Positions 1 to 7,814 of a stretch of DNA of 13,847 bases are shown here, piece after piece. Within the stretch, counting starts at the first letter, position 1. The number at the start of each line of letters is the position of its first letter. The stretch covers positions 1-13,847 of the forward strand of contig JBBDWJ010000301.1 in the NCBI GenBank assembly GCA_040902925.1. Reading direction: 5' to 3'. A model generated the notes under the pieces. That model saw only the letters and a program-made list of their open reading frames with translations, searched no databases and was not told the origin of the DNA. Position numbers and translations under genes: made by a program. Origin of the DNA: JBBDWJ01 sp040902925 (lineage in GTDB: Bacteria; Acidobacteriota; Terriglobia; Bryobacterales; UBA6623).

Positions 1-263
1 GCCCCGCGCTGAGACAACTCCGGCGCGTTGTTAAGGGGAACACCGTAGTCGAGTGGGGCACGCTGTTGTCGAGGGCACACCGTGGAAAGCAGCGCACGGC
101 GCCGATCGCGAGTAAAAAACGCCGAGTATCCATGGGCCTATGGCCGCGCTTCGGAGAGCCCCATGCCCCCCACTGGCGATATCCACCGCCTTTACCACCG
201 GGCCTCTTCCGAGCAAGTATGGTTAAATCTGTTGTACAATTTCGCAGGGAGCAGTGTGTCTTC
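1..263. other. Non-coding leader region upstream of the large kinase
   Basis: No convincing gene is seen here. The kinase frame stays open back to a TTG at 66, but that extension is Arg/Pro-rich and unlike any kinase N-terminus, so it is treated as untranslated. Two imperfect copies of an 18-19 base motif occur at 28-46 and 66-83; both begin TTGT, carry a GGG core and end ACACCGT. GCCCC at 1-5 can pair with GGGGC at 55-59. The end of an upstream gene may lie beyond the left edge and cannot be judged. Confidence 0.5.
235..240 (+). promoter_or_regulatory. Possible -10 element of the large kinase gene
   Basis: TACAAT matches the sigma-70 -10 consensus at five of six positions. It lies 23 bases before the ATG at 264 and would put the transcript start near 247. 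That would exclude the upstream candidate starts at 66 and 219. No good -35 hexamer is seen at the usual distance, so this is a weak call. Confidence 0.3.
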
Positions 264-3200
264 ATGGCGGCCCGGACTCGACTCCAAGATCGCTATCAGC
301 TCGAGGAAATGTTGGGCCGCGGCGGCATGGGCGCCGTTTATAAAGCGCGCGACACGCTGATGAACCGGCAGGTCGCCCTCAAGACCATCCTCGACGTCGA
401 AAACCGCAACGCGATGGACCTGTTCTACAAGGAATGGGCCGTTCAGGCGTCGATCGTCCATCCCAACATCGTCGAGATCTACGACGTCGGCGAGTTCGAG
501 GAAAACGGCATCGTCAAGCCGTTTTTCGTGATGCCGCTGCTGCCGGGCTTCACGCTCGATCATTTGATCCGCGAAGGCAGCGCCAGCCTCACGGTCGAGC
601 GCACCATCGGCATCATCTGCCAGACCTGCCGCGGGCTGCAAGCCGCCCACGACGGCGGGCTGGTGCATCGCGACCTGAAACCGAGCAACATCTTCGTGAT
701 GGAAGACGACTCGGTGAAGATCATCGACTTCGGCGTCGCTCACCTGGTCGGCACCGGCTCGAAGACGACGCTCAAGGGCACGCTGAGCTACATGGCGCCC
801 GAGCAGGTCGAGATGAAAGCGCCGTCGGTGCTGAGCGACATCTTCTCGCTGGGCGTGGTCACCTACGAGGCGCTGACCTTGCGGCTGCCGTTCCGCGGCA
901 CCAGCGAATACGAAATCACCGAGGCGATTCTCAAGCTCTCGCCGCCGCCGATTTCCGAAATCAACTCGTCGGTAATCGACACCATCAGCAGCGTTGTGCA
1001 CAAGGCGCTGGCAAAGCGGCCGTGGCATCGTTTCCCGAACGCGCGGGAGTTTTCCGAAGCCTTGCAGAAGGCGCTGCACAACCAGCCATTGGCGTTTCTG
1101 GACCCCGAGAAAATCAGGCCGCGCGTCGAGCGGGCATCCAAGGCGTTCAGCGAAGGCGACTACGACTTCGCGTCGGAAGTCCTGTTCGAGCTGGAAGCCG
1201 AGGGCCACCTCGATCCGCAAATCACGCTGGTGCGGCGGCAGCTCGACCAAGCGGTGCGGAAATCGACCATCCGCCAGTTGATCGAGAGCGCGCGGCGCTT
1301 CCAGGAAGCCGGGGAATACGGCCTGGCGCTGCGCAAAACGCAGGAGGCGCTCGAGCTCGACGAAGACGACAGCGACGTGCTGGTGCTCAAGAACCAGATC
1401 GAGAAGGAGTGGCGCGAGAAGCAGATTGACGAGTGGCTGATGCTTTCGCACCAGCACATCGACAACCAGGCTTTCGAGCAGGCGCGGCAGGCGATTGAAA
1501 GCGTCCTCAAGGTAAAGCCCAACGACACCAAGGCGCTGCAAATGATGGCCGACGTCGAGCGGCTGGAACGCGATGCCGCGCAGGCCCGCGAGGACAAAAA
1601 GAAACTCTACTCCGACGCCATGAAGGCCTGGCAGAAGGGCGAAGTCAGCGCCGCGCTCGGCAAGCTCGAGTCGCTGGTGTCGCTAGAGCGCGACCGGCCC
1701 GAAACCGTGGGCGACCGCGGCTCGACGTACCAGAAGTTCTACCAGCAGGTGCGCTCCGAGCACGACTCGATCAAGAACGGCTACGACGAAGCGCGGCATC
1801 ACCTGCGCAACAACGATTTCGCGGCGGCCCGCGCGCTTTGCGAGCAGTACCTCGCCAAGTATCCTTATCACTCGTTGTTCCAGGCGCTGAAGGTAGACCT
1901 GGAAGAGCGCCAGCGGCAGAATCTCTCAGCCTTCATCGCGGAAACGGATCAGCGCGTCGACAACGAGCCCGACCTCGACCGCCGCCTCGGCATTCTCGAG
2001 GAGGCGTTGAAGCTGCATCCCGGCGAAGCTCACTTCGAGCGCGCCGCGCGGCTGGTCCGCGAAAAGCGCGACCTGGTGAACTCCATCCTCGCCAAAGCGC
2101 GCTTCTTCGAGGAGAAGGGACAGCTCAGCGAGTCGGTCGACCAGTGGCAGATCCTGCAGACCATTCACGGCCGCTATCCCGGCCTTGATCTGGAAATCGA
2201 GCGCCTGACCAAACGCCGCGATCAGCAGGCGCGAACCGAAGCCAAGGCCCGCTGGGGCGAGCAGATCGACCGCCATCTCGAGACCGGCGACTATGACCGC
2301 GCCGTCGAGACCTGCCGCACCGCGCTGGCCGAGTTTCCCGACGACGCATCGCTGCTCGAGTTGGAGAAGCTGGCGCGCAAAAACAAGGAACGCAGCAGCG
2401 AGGCCATGAGCGTGCTCAGCGAGGGCCGCGAGCTCTGCGACAAGGGCCAGCCGGAGCAAGGCCTCATCCTGCTGCGCCAGGCGCAACAACTCGACGAGCG
2501 CAGCTCCGTCCCCCGCAAAGTTCTGATCAACTACCTCATCGCGGCGGCGCGCCAGCTTGTCGATTCCGACTGGGAAGCCGCCGGGAGGCTCGTCAACGAA
2601 GTCCTCGAGCTCGAGCCGGGCCACTCGCCCGCGCAAAGCCTGCGCAACCAGATCGCCGACCACAAGCGCGAGGAGTTCGTGAACTCGTGCGTGGCGCAGG
2701 CACGGCGGCTGCAAGCCGAGGGCGACATGCCGGCAGCGCGGGGGGCCGTCGAGAAAGGGCTGGCGGCCTACCCCAACGAGCCGCGCTTGAAACAATTGCT
2801 GGGGACGATTTCGCGCGCCGAGAGCAGCGGCGTGAAGTTGTCTCCCGCGACGCGGGATTTCGGCGAGGTCAAGCACATTGAAAAAGAGGTCGCCGCCGGC
2901 GTCGACGTCCCACGCGCTACCGAACTGAGCGAGCAGTTGCGCACGATCGCCCGGCGCCACCCCGAGGAGCAGGCGATTCAATCGTTGGCGGCGCACCTGC
3001 GCAACCATCTTGCCGGCGTGATCGCGGGCGCGGGCGCGAGCGCACCGGCGACCGCAACGGCGGCTCCCACATTCGACGCCACACAACTGCTGGCGGGCGG
3101 CGCCGCAGCGGCGCCAGCCGCGCCGGCGGCATCGCGGCCACGCGCGGAAACGCCCCAGCCGGCCGCTGGCGGCGGCGGAGCGAAGAAACCTCCGGCGAAG

Positions 3201-5225
3201 AGCCCCGCGGCGCCCAAGCCCGCCAAACCAAAAGCCCCGCGCCCCCCGGCAGCGCCCGGCGATCAGCGTAAGCAGCTCGTGCTGATCGGAGCGATCGCCG
3301 CGTTCGTGGTCATCGCCGCGGCGCTGGGAGCGTTGATTTGGAGCGGCGGCGGAGAAGAGACGCCACCGCCGGTGGCGGGGCTGCGTGTGAGTCTACAGGC
3401 CCAGCCTGCCGAGGCGGTGATCCTGGTCGACGGGCAGCAATGCGGCGCCGGCCAGTGCGCCATGGACCTGCCGCCCGGCACTCACAAGGGCGAAGCCCGG
3501 CTGCTCGGCTATCAGGCCGCCGTGGTGTCGTTCGAAGTTACCGCCGGACAGACCGAGCAACAGCCGGTCGTGATGCTGCTCGAACCCTTGGCGCCGCTGC
3601 TGAGAGTGACTTCCGATCTGGCTTCGGGCGAGGTCCGGCTTGACGGCGCCGTGATCGGCAAGCTCGAGGACGGCCAGTTTGAACTCTCGGGGTTGTCGCC
3701 CGGCGAGCACACCCTCGAAGTCGCCGAGCGGAGCAGCAAAGCCGCGATCACCTTTGAAGTTCGCCCCGGCGCGGTTCCTGTCATTCACGAACCGATCCAG
3801 GCCGCGAATCTGAAAGTCGCCGCCGTCGGCAGTCTGGGGACCGCGGCCCGGCTCTACGGCGGCGCCGTCGACGCCGCGGTGATGCTCGACGGCCAGACAG
3901 CCGGGCAGCTTCCCGCAGCCGGCCTGGATCTGCCGAATCTCCAGGAAGGGCCGCACGAAGTGCAGCTTGGCGAAGGCAGCGGCCAACTCACGCTCGCCTT
4001 CAATACCAGCGGTGTTCCGACCTTGGCGGCGGTCTTGAAATCCGACCGCAACGTCGGAGGCCTGCGCATCGTAGCCAACGAAGACGGCGCCACCGTGTAT
4101 TTCAACGGCGAAGCACACCGCCGCAAGACCGAGCGCGGCCGATTGCTCGCGTATCTCGTCCCGCGCGAGTATACCGTGAGGATCGAGAAGCCGGGATTCG
4201 AACCCGTCGAACAACAAGTAGCCGAGGTGCGGCGCGGCGAGGAAGCCCGCCTCGAATTTGTGCTGCGCGCCTTGCCCGAGACGGCGTCGCTGACGATTCG
4301 CAATGCGCCCGCCGGCGCGGAGGTGCTTATCGGCGGCAGATCCGTCGGGAACATTGCGGCCGGCTCCGCCTCTGGCACGTACACTCTGCCGGCCGGCCCA
4401 CACACGGTTGCGGTGCGCCACCAGGGATTCAAGCCGAAGGAATGGAAGCTGCAGCTCAAGCCGGGCGAGGCCGCCGAGATCGATGGAGCGCTGCTGAGCG
4501 CGGTTGGCGTCCTCGAAATCATCGTGGAGCCGGCGGGCGTCGATCCGCTGCTCACGCTGCGGCGGGACAACGAGCCCGAGGAGCGCCCGGTGACCGGCAG
4601 GCGGCTGACCCTTCCCGAGGGCACCTACACGGTAAACGGCCGCGCCGAAGGATATGGGGAGTACTCGGCCACGGTTCGGGTTGTTGACGGCGAGACCAAG
4701 TCGGCGAAGATCACGTTGACCCGCGCGCAAGTAATCAGCGGGCGGTCCATCAGCCTGCTTTCGACGCTGGCGCAGAACGGCTGGCAATTGGAAGGCAAGG
4801 TCCTGACGCGGACGGGCGGCGAGTTCGTGCTGGTGCAACAGGATCCAGCGCCGGGGACTTATCAGTTCACGATCCTTTTACAAAGCGGACGCCGCCTGGA
4901 ATGGTTCGCGCGATTCAAGGACGAGCGCAACCACGTGCTGTTCCAGTTGGAGCGCAACAACTTCAACCGCATCGAGGTCGTCAACGGCCAAAAGAGCCGG
5001 CCGGTCCGCGTGAAGCACGACATGGAACAGCGCAACGTATTCCTGAGCATTCGGATGCAGGTAACCGCCGACGCGGTCGTCCACCACGTCTTTCGCGACC
5101 AGAAATGGGAGCCGCTCGACAACTGGCAGGCCCCAGGGGGCAATTTTTGGCAGGGGCGGGTGGGCTTCTATGTCCCCGACCGCGATAAGATAGGACTCTC
5201 ATCCTTCACGTTTACGCCGCAATAG
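264..5225 (+). CDS. Giant transmembrane Ser/Thr protein kinase with TPR, PEGA and jelly-roll domains
   Basis: A Hanks-type Ser/Thr kinase, 1653 aa from the ATG at 264. All catalytic motifs are visible: glycine loop GRGGMGAV (18-25), ATP-binding Lys40, helix-C Glu57, HRD 135-137, DFG 155-157, APE 178-180, Asp192 and a late Arg256. It should therefore be active in the cytoplasm. Residues about 285-920 are helical TPR-like pairs. A Pro/Ala/Lys linker (about 921-1003) leads to one membrane segment (about 1005-1026). Outside follow about six PEGA-like beta repeats (starting near 1039, 1112, 1182, 1266, 1341 and 1414) and a terminal domain (about 1496-1653) resembling the LamG/DUF1080 jelly roll. 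The start at 264 is chosen because the kinase fold begins at once and AGGGAG lies at 246-251, though 12 bases away; ATG 219 is the alternative. PEGA and jelly-roll domains suggest an envelope or glycan sensor, by analogy with PASTA kinases. The ligand is unknown. Confidence 0.9.
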   Translation: MAARTRLQDRYQLEEMLGRGGMGAVYKARDTLMNRQVALKTILDVENRNAMDLFYKEWAVQASIVHPNIVEIYDVGEFEENGIVKPFFVMPLLPGFTLDHLIREGSASLTVERTIGIICQTCRGLQAAHDGGLVHRDLKPSNIFVMEDDSVKIIDFGVAHLVGTGSKTTLKGTLSYMAPEQVEMKAPSVLSDIFSLGVVTYEALTLRLPFRGTSEYEITEAILKLSPPPISEINSSVIDTISSVVHKALAKRPWHRFPNAREFSEALQKALHNQPLAFLDPEKIRPRVERASKAFSEGDYDFASEVLFELEAEGHLDPQITLVRRQLDQAVRKSTIRQLIESARRFQEAGEYGLALRKTQEALELDEDDSDVLVLKNQIEKEWREKQIDEWLMLSHQHIDNQAFEQARQAIESVLKVKPNDTKALQMMADVERLERDAAQAREDKKKLYSDAMKAWQKGEVSAALGKLESLVSLERDRPETVGDRGSTYQKFYQQVRSEHDSIKNGYDEARHHLRNNDFAAARALCEQYLAKYPYHSLFQALKVDLEERQRQNLSAFIAETDQRVDNEPDLDRRLGILEEALKLHPGEAHFERAARLVREKRDLVNSILAKARFFEEKGQLSESVDQWQILQTIHGRYPGLDLEIERLTKRRDQQARTEAKARWGEQIDRHLETGDYDRAVETCRTALAEFPDDASLLELEKLARKNKERSSEAMSVLSEGRELCDKGQPEQGLILLRQAQQLDERSSVPRKVLINYLIAAARQLVDSDWEAAGRLVNEVLELEPGHSPAQSLRNQIADHKREEFVNSCVAQARRLQAEGDMPAARGAVEKGLAAYPNEPRLKQLLGTISRAESSGVKLSPATRDFGEVKHIEKEVAAGVDVPRATELSEQLRTIARRHPEEQAIQSLAAHLRNHLAGVIAGAGASAPATATAAPTFDATQLLAGGAAAAPAAPAASRPRAETPQPAAGGGGAKKPPAKSPAAPKPAKPKAPRPPAAPGDQRKQLVLIGAIAAFVVIAAALGALIWSGGGEETPPPVAGLRVSLQAQPAEAVILVDGQQCGAGQCAMDLPPGTHKGEARLLGYQAAVVSFEVTAGQTEQQPVVMLLEPLAPLLRVTSDLASGEVRLDGAVIGKLEDGQFELSGLSPGEHTLEVAERSSKAAITFEVRPGAVPVIHEPIQAANLKVAAVGSLGTAARLYGGAVDAAVMLDGQTAGQLPAAGLDLPNLQEGPHEVQLGEGSGQLTLAFNTSGVPTLAAVLKSDRNVGGLRIVANEDGATVYFNGEAHRRKTERGRLLAYLVPREYTVRIEKPGFEPVEQQVAEVRRGEEARLEFVLRALPETASLTIRNAPAGAEVLIGGRSVGNIAAGSASGTYTLPAGPHTVAVRHQGFKPKEWKLQLKPGEAAEIDGALLSAVGVLEIIVEPAGVDPLLTLRRDNEPEERPVTGRRLTLPEGTYTVNGRAEGYGEYSATVRVVDGETKSAKITLTRAQVISGRSISLLSTLAQNGWQLEGKVLTRTGGEFVLVQQDPAPGTYQFTILLQSGRRLEWFARFKDERNHVLFQLERNNFNRIEVVNGQKSRPVRVKHDMEQRNVFLSIRMQVTADAVVHHVFRDQKWEPLDNWQAPGGNFWQGRVGFYVPDRDKIGLSSFTFTPQ

Positions 5226-5319
5226 CGCTCCGTCCGCGCCCCGAATGGCGGCGGCCCGGAGGATGCAAACACCGGCCGCATTGGGCCCGATCTGCCCACC
5301 GGTCGTTGCAGGACGAACC

Positions 5320-6288
5320 GTGATCGGACAAAACATCTCGCACTACAAGATCCTCGAACGGATCGGCCACGGGGGCATGGGCGTGGTCTACCGGGCCGAG
5401 GACACCCGCCTGAAGCGAAACGTGGCGCTGAAATTTCTCGCGCCGGCGGCCCTCGACGACGAAGAAGTCCGCGAGCGGTTCCTGCGCGAGGCGCGCGCGG
5501 CGGCGGCGCTCGACCATCCCAACATCTGCGCCACCTACGGCATCGACGAATACGCCGGCCGGGCCTTCATCGTGATGGCCTTCATCCGCGGCGAAGATCT
5601 TGACAAGCGGATCGCCCGCAAGCCGATGCACGTTCCCGACGCGCTCGATATCGCCCTCGGCGTCGGGCAGGGGCTGCAAGAGGCTCACGAAAACGGCGTC
5701 GTTCATCGGGACATCAAGCCCGGCAACATCAAGATTACGCTCAACGGGCAAGCCAAGGTCATGGATTTCGGCCTGGCGAAACTTGCCGATTCGAGCGGCA
5801 TCACCAAGACGGGAATCACCATCGGCACGGCGGCCTACATGTCCCCCGAACAGACCCTGGGCGACGCCGTGGACCACCGCACCGACATCTGGGCGCTTGG
5901 CGTTGTGACTTACCAGATGCTGACCGGCAAGCTGCCTTTCGCGGGCGAGTATGACCAGGTGATTCGCTACGGCGTGCTCAACGAAGACCCCGAGCCGCTG
6001 CAGCAAGCCTGCCCGCAAGTGTCGCCGGAGCTGGAGCAGATCGTATTGAAGGCGATCGCCAAAGATCCCGAGGAGCGCTACCAAAGCGCCGCGGAACTGG
6101 TGGCGGCGTTGCGCGTGGAGCGGAAGAAATTCGACTCCGGAATGTCGAAGATTCTTAAAGTACTGCCCAGCGCCGACGACACGCTGAGCCTGCGGCGCAA
6201 GCAGCGCCGGCTTTATGGAATGGTGATTCTGCTCTCCGGCCTGCTGGGCCTCGCGCTAGCTGTAATCCTCTGGCTGGCGATACGCTGA
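5320..6288 (+). CDS. Small membrane-anchored Ser/Thr protein kinase
   Basis: A Hanks-type kinase, 322 aa from GTG 5320. Motifs: glycine loop GHGGMGVV (16-23), Lys38, Glu57, HRD 129-131, DFG 149-151, SPE 175-177 and TDIWALG near 189-195. One hydrophobic segment (about 298-320) ends the protein, leaving no sensory domain outside the membrane, so input probably comes from partner proteins. The GTG start is preferred because AGGA lies six bases upstream (5310-5313) and the product then begins like the common family N-terminus MIGQxISHYxIL. An ATG at 5245 has no ribosome site, and the one at 5263 has GGAGG directly against it. The gene lies 94 bases after the giant kinase on the same strand, so co-transcription and cross-phosphorylation are plausible but unproven. 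Confidence 0.9.
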   Translation: MIGQNISHYKILERIGHGGMGVVYRAEDTRLKRNVALKFLAPAALDDEEVRERFLREARAAAALDHPNICATYGIDEYAGRAFIVMAFIRGEDLDKRIARKPMHVPDALDIALGVGQGLQEAHENGVVHRDIKPGNIKITLNGQAKVMDFGLAKLADSSGITKTGITIGTAAYMSPEQTLGDAVDHRTDIWALGVVTYQMLTGKLPFAGEYDQVIRYGVLNEDPEPLQQACPQVSPELEQIVLKAIAKDPEERYQSAAELVAALRVERKKFDSGMSKILKVLPSADDTLSLRRKQRRLYGMVILLSGLLGLALAVILWLAIR

Positions 6289-6357
6289 TTTCCCCATCCG
6301 CGGCGACCACCCGCGCGCGCCTACGTTTCCAATCCACGGCCGCTGCGAGGCCCGGCC

Positions 6358-6510
6358 ATGCAGCCGGTGTTCCTGGGGGAAAACCCTCAGTGTGGGTTAG
6401 CTCCCCTGTTAGGCCCTTCGGCCCGCGCGCCGGGAGGGCTCGAAACATGAGGGTTTCCGTCGTTTTACAAACAATGCCACTGGCGCCTGGGATTGGTTGG
6501 CCGGTTGCAT
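6358..6510 (+). ncRNA. Candidate structured RNA or leader of nested helices
   Basis: As plus-strand RNA this segment can form one long interrupted rod. The outer helix has 10 pairs, 6358-6367 with 6501-6510, including one G-U. The next helix has nine perfect pairs, 6381-6389 (AAACCCTCA) with 6448-6456 (TGAGGGTTT), extended by three more, 6391-6393 with 6445-6447. Inside these, CTCCC 6401-6405 pairs with GGGAG 6432-6436. At the tip GGCC 6412-6415 pairs with GGCC 6420-6423 around CTTC. It matches no riboswitch I recognise. A rod with an internal bubble recalls 6S RNA in general shape only. It could be a free RNA or part of the 5' leader of the next gene. The strand is an assumption, since inverted repeats fold on either strand. 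Confidence 0.35.
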
Positions 6511-6541
6511 ACTACTGTTGGGAATGCAAGCTATCTTCCCA
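6505..6541 (+). promoter_or_regulatory. Alternative hairpins just upstream of the receiver-like gene
   Basis: TTGCAT 6505-6510 can pair with ATGCAA 6524-6529. TGGGAA 6519-6524 can pair with TTCCCA 6536-6541. The first pairing competes with the outer helix of the upstream structure, which also uses 6501-6510, and the two hairpins here interleave. The second ends three bases before the likely ribosome site AGGTG (6545-6549). The layout would allow a switch in translation. Equally, TTGCAT-N13-ATGCAA could be a protein-binding palindrome in DNA. Confidence 0.3.
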
Positions 6542-6553
6542 TCTAGGTGCTTT

Positions 6554-7045
6554 ATGAAAACGCCGGAGCAGGCCGAAACAAAGATCATTCTGGTGATGGC
6601 TCGCCACGACGAGGCGCTGGAGGCTATCGAGCGCCAGCTTGAGAAACTGGACATAGAACGGCGGCGCGTCGGCAGCCTCCGCGAATTCCAGCAACTCGCG
6701 CACGAAACCGGCGCGCCGGAAGTGGTGATCACCGGGGTCTCGCTGCCGGACGGCAACTGGTCCGATATTCTCCGGGCAACCGTGCGAGCCGGCATGCCGG
6801 CCCGGGTGCTGGTTTGCGCGCGAGAGGCGGACGAACGGCTCTGGTCGGAAGCGATCTGGCGGGGAGTCCACGACATTCTGGTGGAACCGTTTCCCGCGGA
6901 GCATATTCGGCGATCCGTCGAGTCAGTTGGCGGTGCACTCTCAGGCAAGGGCGATAAAACAAGTTCGAACCACGCGGAGCCGCAAGACAAGGGCGCCGCC
7001 TACCGGACCATCGTGGCAAGGGCCGCCATGGCTGCTGTCGCGTAA
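6554..7045 (+). CDS. Receiver-like protein lacking the phospho-acceptor Asp (pseudo-receiver)
   Basis: A 163-aa protein, mostly one response-regulator receiver-like fold with no output domain. Beta-1 is IILVMA (11-16). The beta-3 region reads VVITGVSLPDGNW (57-69), where the phospho-acceptor Asp expected before the loop is Gly61. The switch Ser/Thr position is Cys88 in VLVCAR. The conserved Lys of KPF is Glu111 in LVEPF. Canonical Asp phosphorylation is thus unlikely; the protein may bind a partner constitutively or respond in another way. The last 30 residues are polar and look disordered. The start at 6554 follows AGGTG at 6545-6549. An upstream in-frame start at 6497 would add a poor hydrophobic stretch. 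The gene converges on the LamG gene with a seven-base gap. Confidence 0.8.
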   Translation: MKTPEQAETKIILVMARHDEALEAIERQLEKLDIERRRVGSLREFQQLAHETGAPEVVITGVSLPDGNWSDILRATVRAGMPARVLVCAREADERLWSEAIWRGVHDILVEPFPAEHIRRSVESVGGALSGKGDKTSSNHAEPQDKGAAYRTIVARAAMAAVA

Positions 7046-7052
7046 GACCGCC

Positions 7053-7760
7053 CTATCGCCGGGGCAATTTCAGAAACTCGCCAGGCGACAGCGCGCGGCG
7101 GGTGAAGCGGGCCTGCGCAACCGCGCCTTTGAAGTAGAAAACTTTGTTGATGCGGACTCCGACCGACGCCCTGCCCGGCCCCTGCGGCTCGAGATGCAGT
7201 TCGGCGGCGCCGTCCTGCACTCCATTGATGTAGCTGCGAAACTCGCGGCCGTCGTAAACCGCGGCTACGTGATACCACTCGCCCAGCGGCTGTAGCTTTT
7301 TGCGGTCGAGCAGTGCTTTGCTGGCCGTTCCCGTCTGAACAAAGGCGTCGAGACACCACTGCCCGTTGATGACGCGGATTTCAAATAGCATGCGGTTCTC
7401 GGTGTCGACGCCTGTCGCTGGGCTTTCGTTGAGGTGAAACCAGCGCTGCTCGACCTCCCCGCCGTCGGGGCGGAATACCGCTTCCCAGGTGAACGTTTTA
7501 GCTCCCGCCAACGGATGGAGGTCGATAAACAGCGCATCGTTGACGCCGTCGAACTCCACCGCTTTGCCAACCGGCGTGTCGATGACTTTCGGGTCGCCCA
7601 GAACGGTTGTCTTGTGGCCGCCGATTTGATCGAGGCGGTCGAAGGTCCAGGTTTCGGAGGCTGGAGGGTCGGGCGGCGCGGCGAAACTATCCATGTGCAG
7701 CGCCAGTATTGTGACAAACAATGCCGCTCGAATACCGGATCTAAAAATCTTAAAAATCAC
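7053..7760 (-). CDS. Secreted LamG/concanavalin A-like jelly-roll protein
   Basis: A 235-aa protein with a signal peptide: basic start, hydrophobic core 11-22, likely cleavage near SFAA at 25-28. The remainder is one LamG-like jelly-roll domain (about 35-230), recognised from AVEFDGVNDALF, FTWEAVFRPDG, EWYHVAAVYDG, SYINGVQDG and the closing region with ALSPGEF. No catalytic domain is attached, so a binding role for carbohydrate or protein outside the cytoplasm is inferred. The start is GTG 7760, with AGGAG (7767-7771 on the minus strand) six bases upstream. It lies 54 bases downstream of the dehydratase on the same strand and is probably co-transcribed with it. Confidence 0.8.
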   Translation of the reverse strand: MIFKIFRSGIRAALFVTILALHMDSFAAPPDPPASETWTFDRLDQIGGHKTTVLGDPKVIDTPVGKAVEFDGVNDALFIDLHPLAGAKTFTWEAVFRPDGGEVEQRWFHLNESPATGVDTENRMLFEIRVINGQWCLDAFVQTGTASKALLDRKKLQPLGEWYHVAAVYDGREFRSYINGVQDGAAELHLEPQGPGRASVGVRINKVFYFKGAVAQARFTRRALSPGEFLKLPRR

Positions 7761-7814
7761 GGGTTACTCCTGGCCCACTGCACAACGGTTCCGAGGCCTA
7801 GTGTAGTACAGACG

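Larger units (their letters stand above)
6289..6553. other. 265-base non-coding region rich in inverted repeats
   Basis: No gene is seen between the small kinase and the receiver-like gene. The first 70 bases show nothing definite. The rest holds the nested inverted repeats and leader hairpins listed separately. There is no T-run after any stem, so no classical intrinsic terminator for the kinase pair is visible. Confidence 0.6.

Noticed and set aside
66..263. N-terminal extension of the giant kinase from TTG 66 or ATG 219
   Set aside because: The added residues are Arg/Pro-rich and unlike kinase N-termini. There is no ribosome site at either start, and a possible -10 box at 235-240 lies inside the extension.
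192..1541. Long open frame on the minus strand inside the giant kinase
   Set aside because: It is a GC-codon shadow of the kinase and TPR coding frame. Its product has no recognisable domain and odd Arg/Leu/Val composition. The same holds for the minus-strand frames at 1926-3086, 3393-4838 and 5212-6084.
6477..6483. GCCACTG, resembling part of a cobalamin riboswitch core
   Set aside because: The flanking conserved cobalamin elements, including the B12 box, are not present, and the downstream gene is unrelated to cobalamin.
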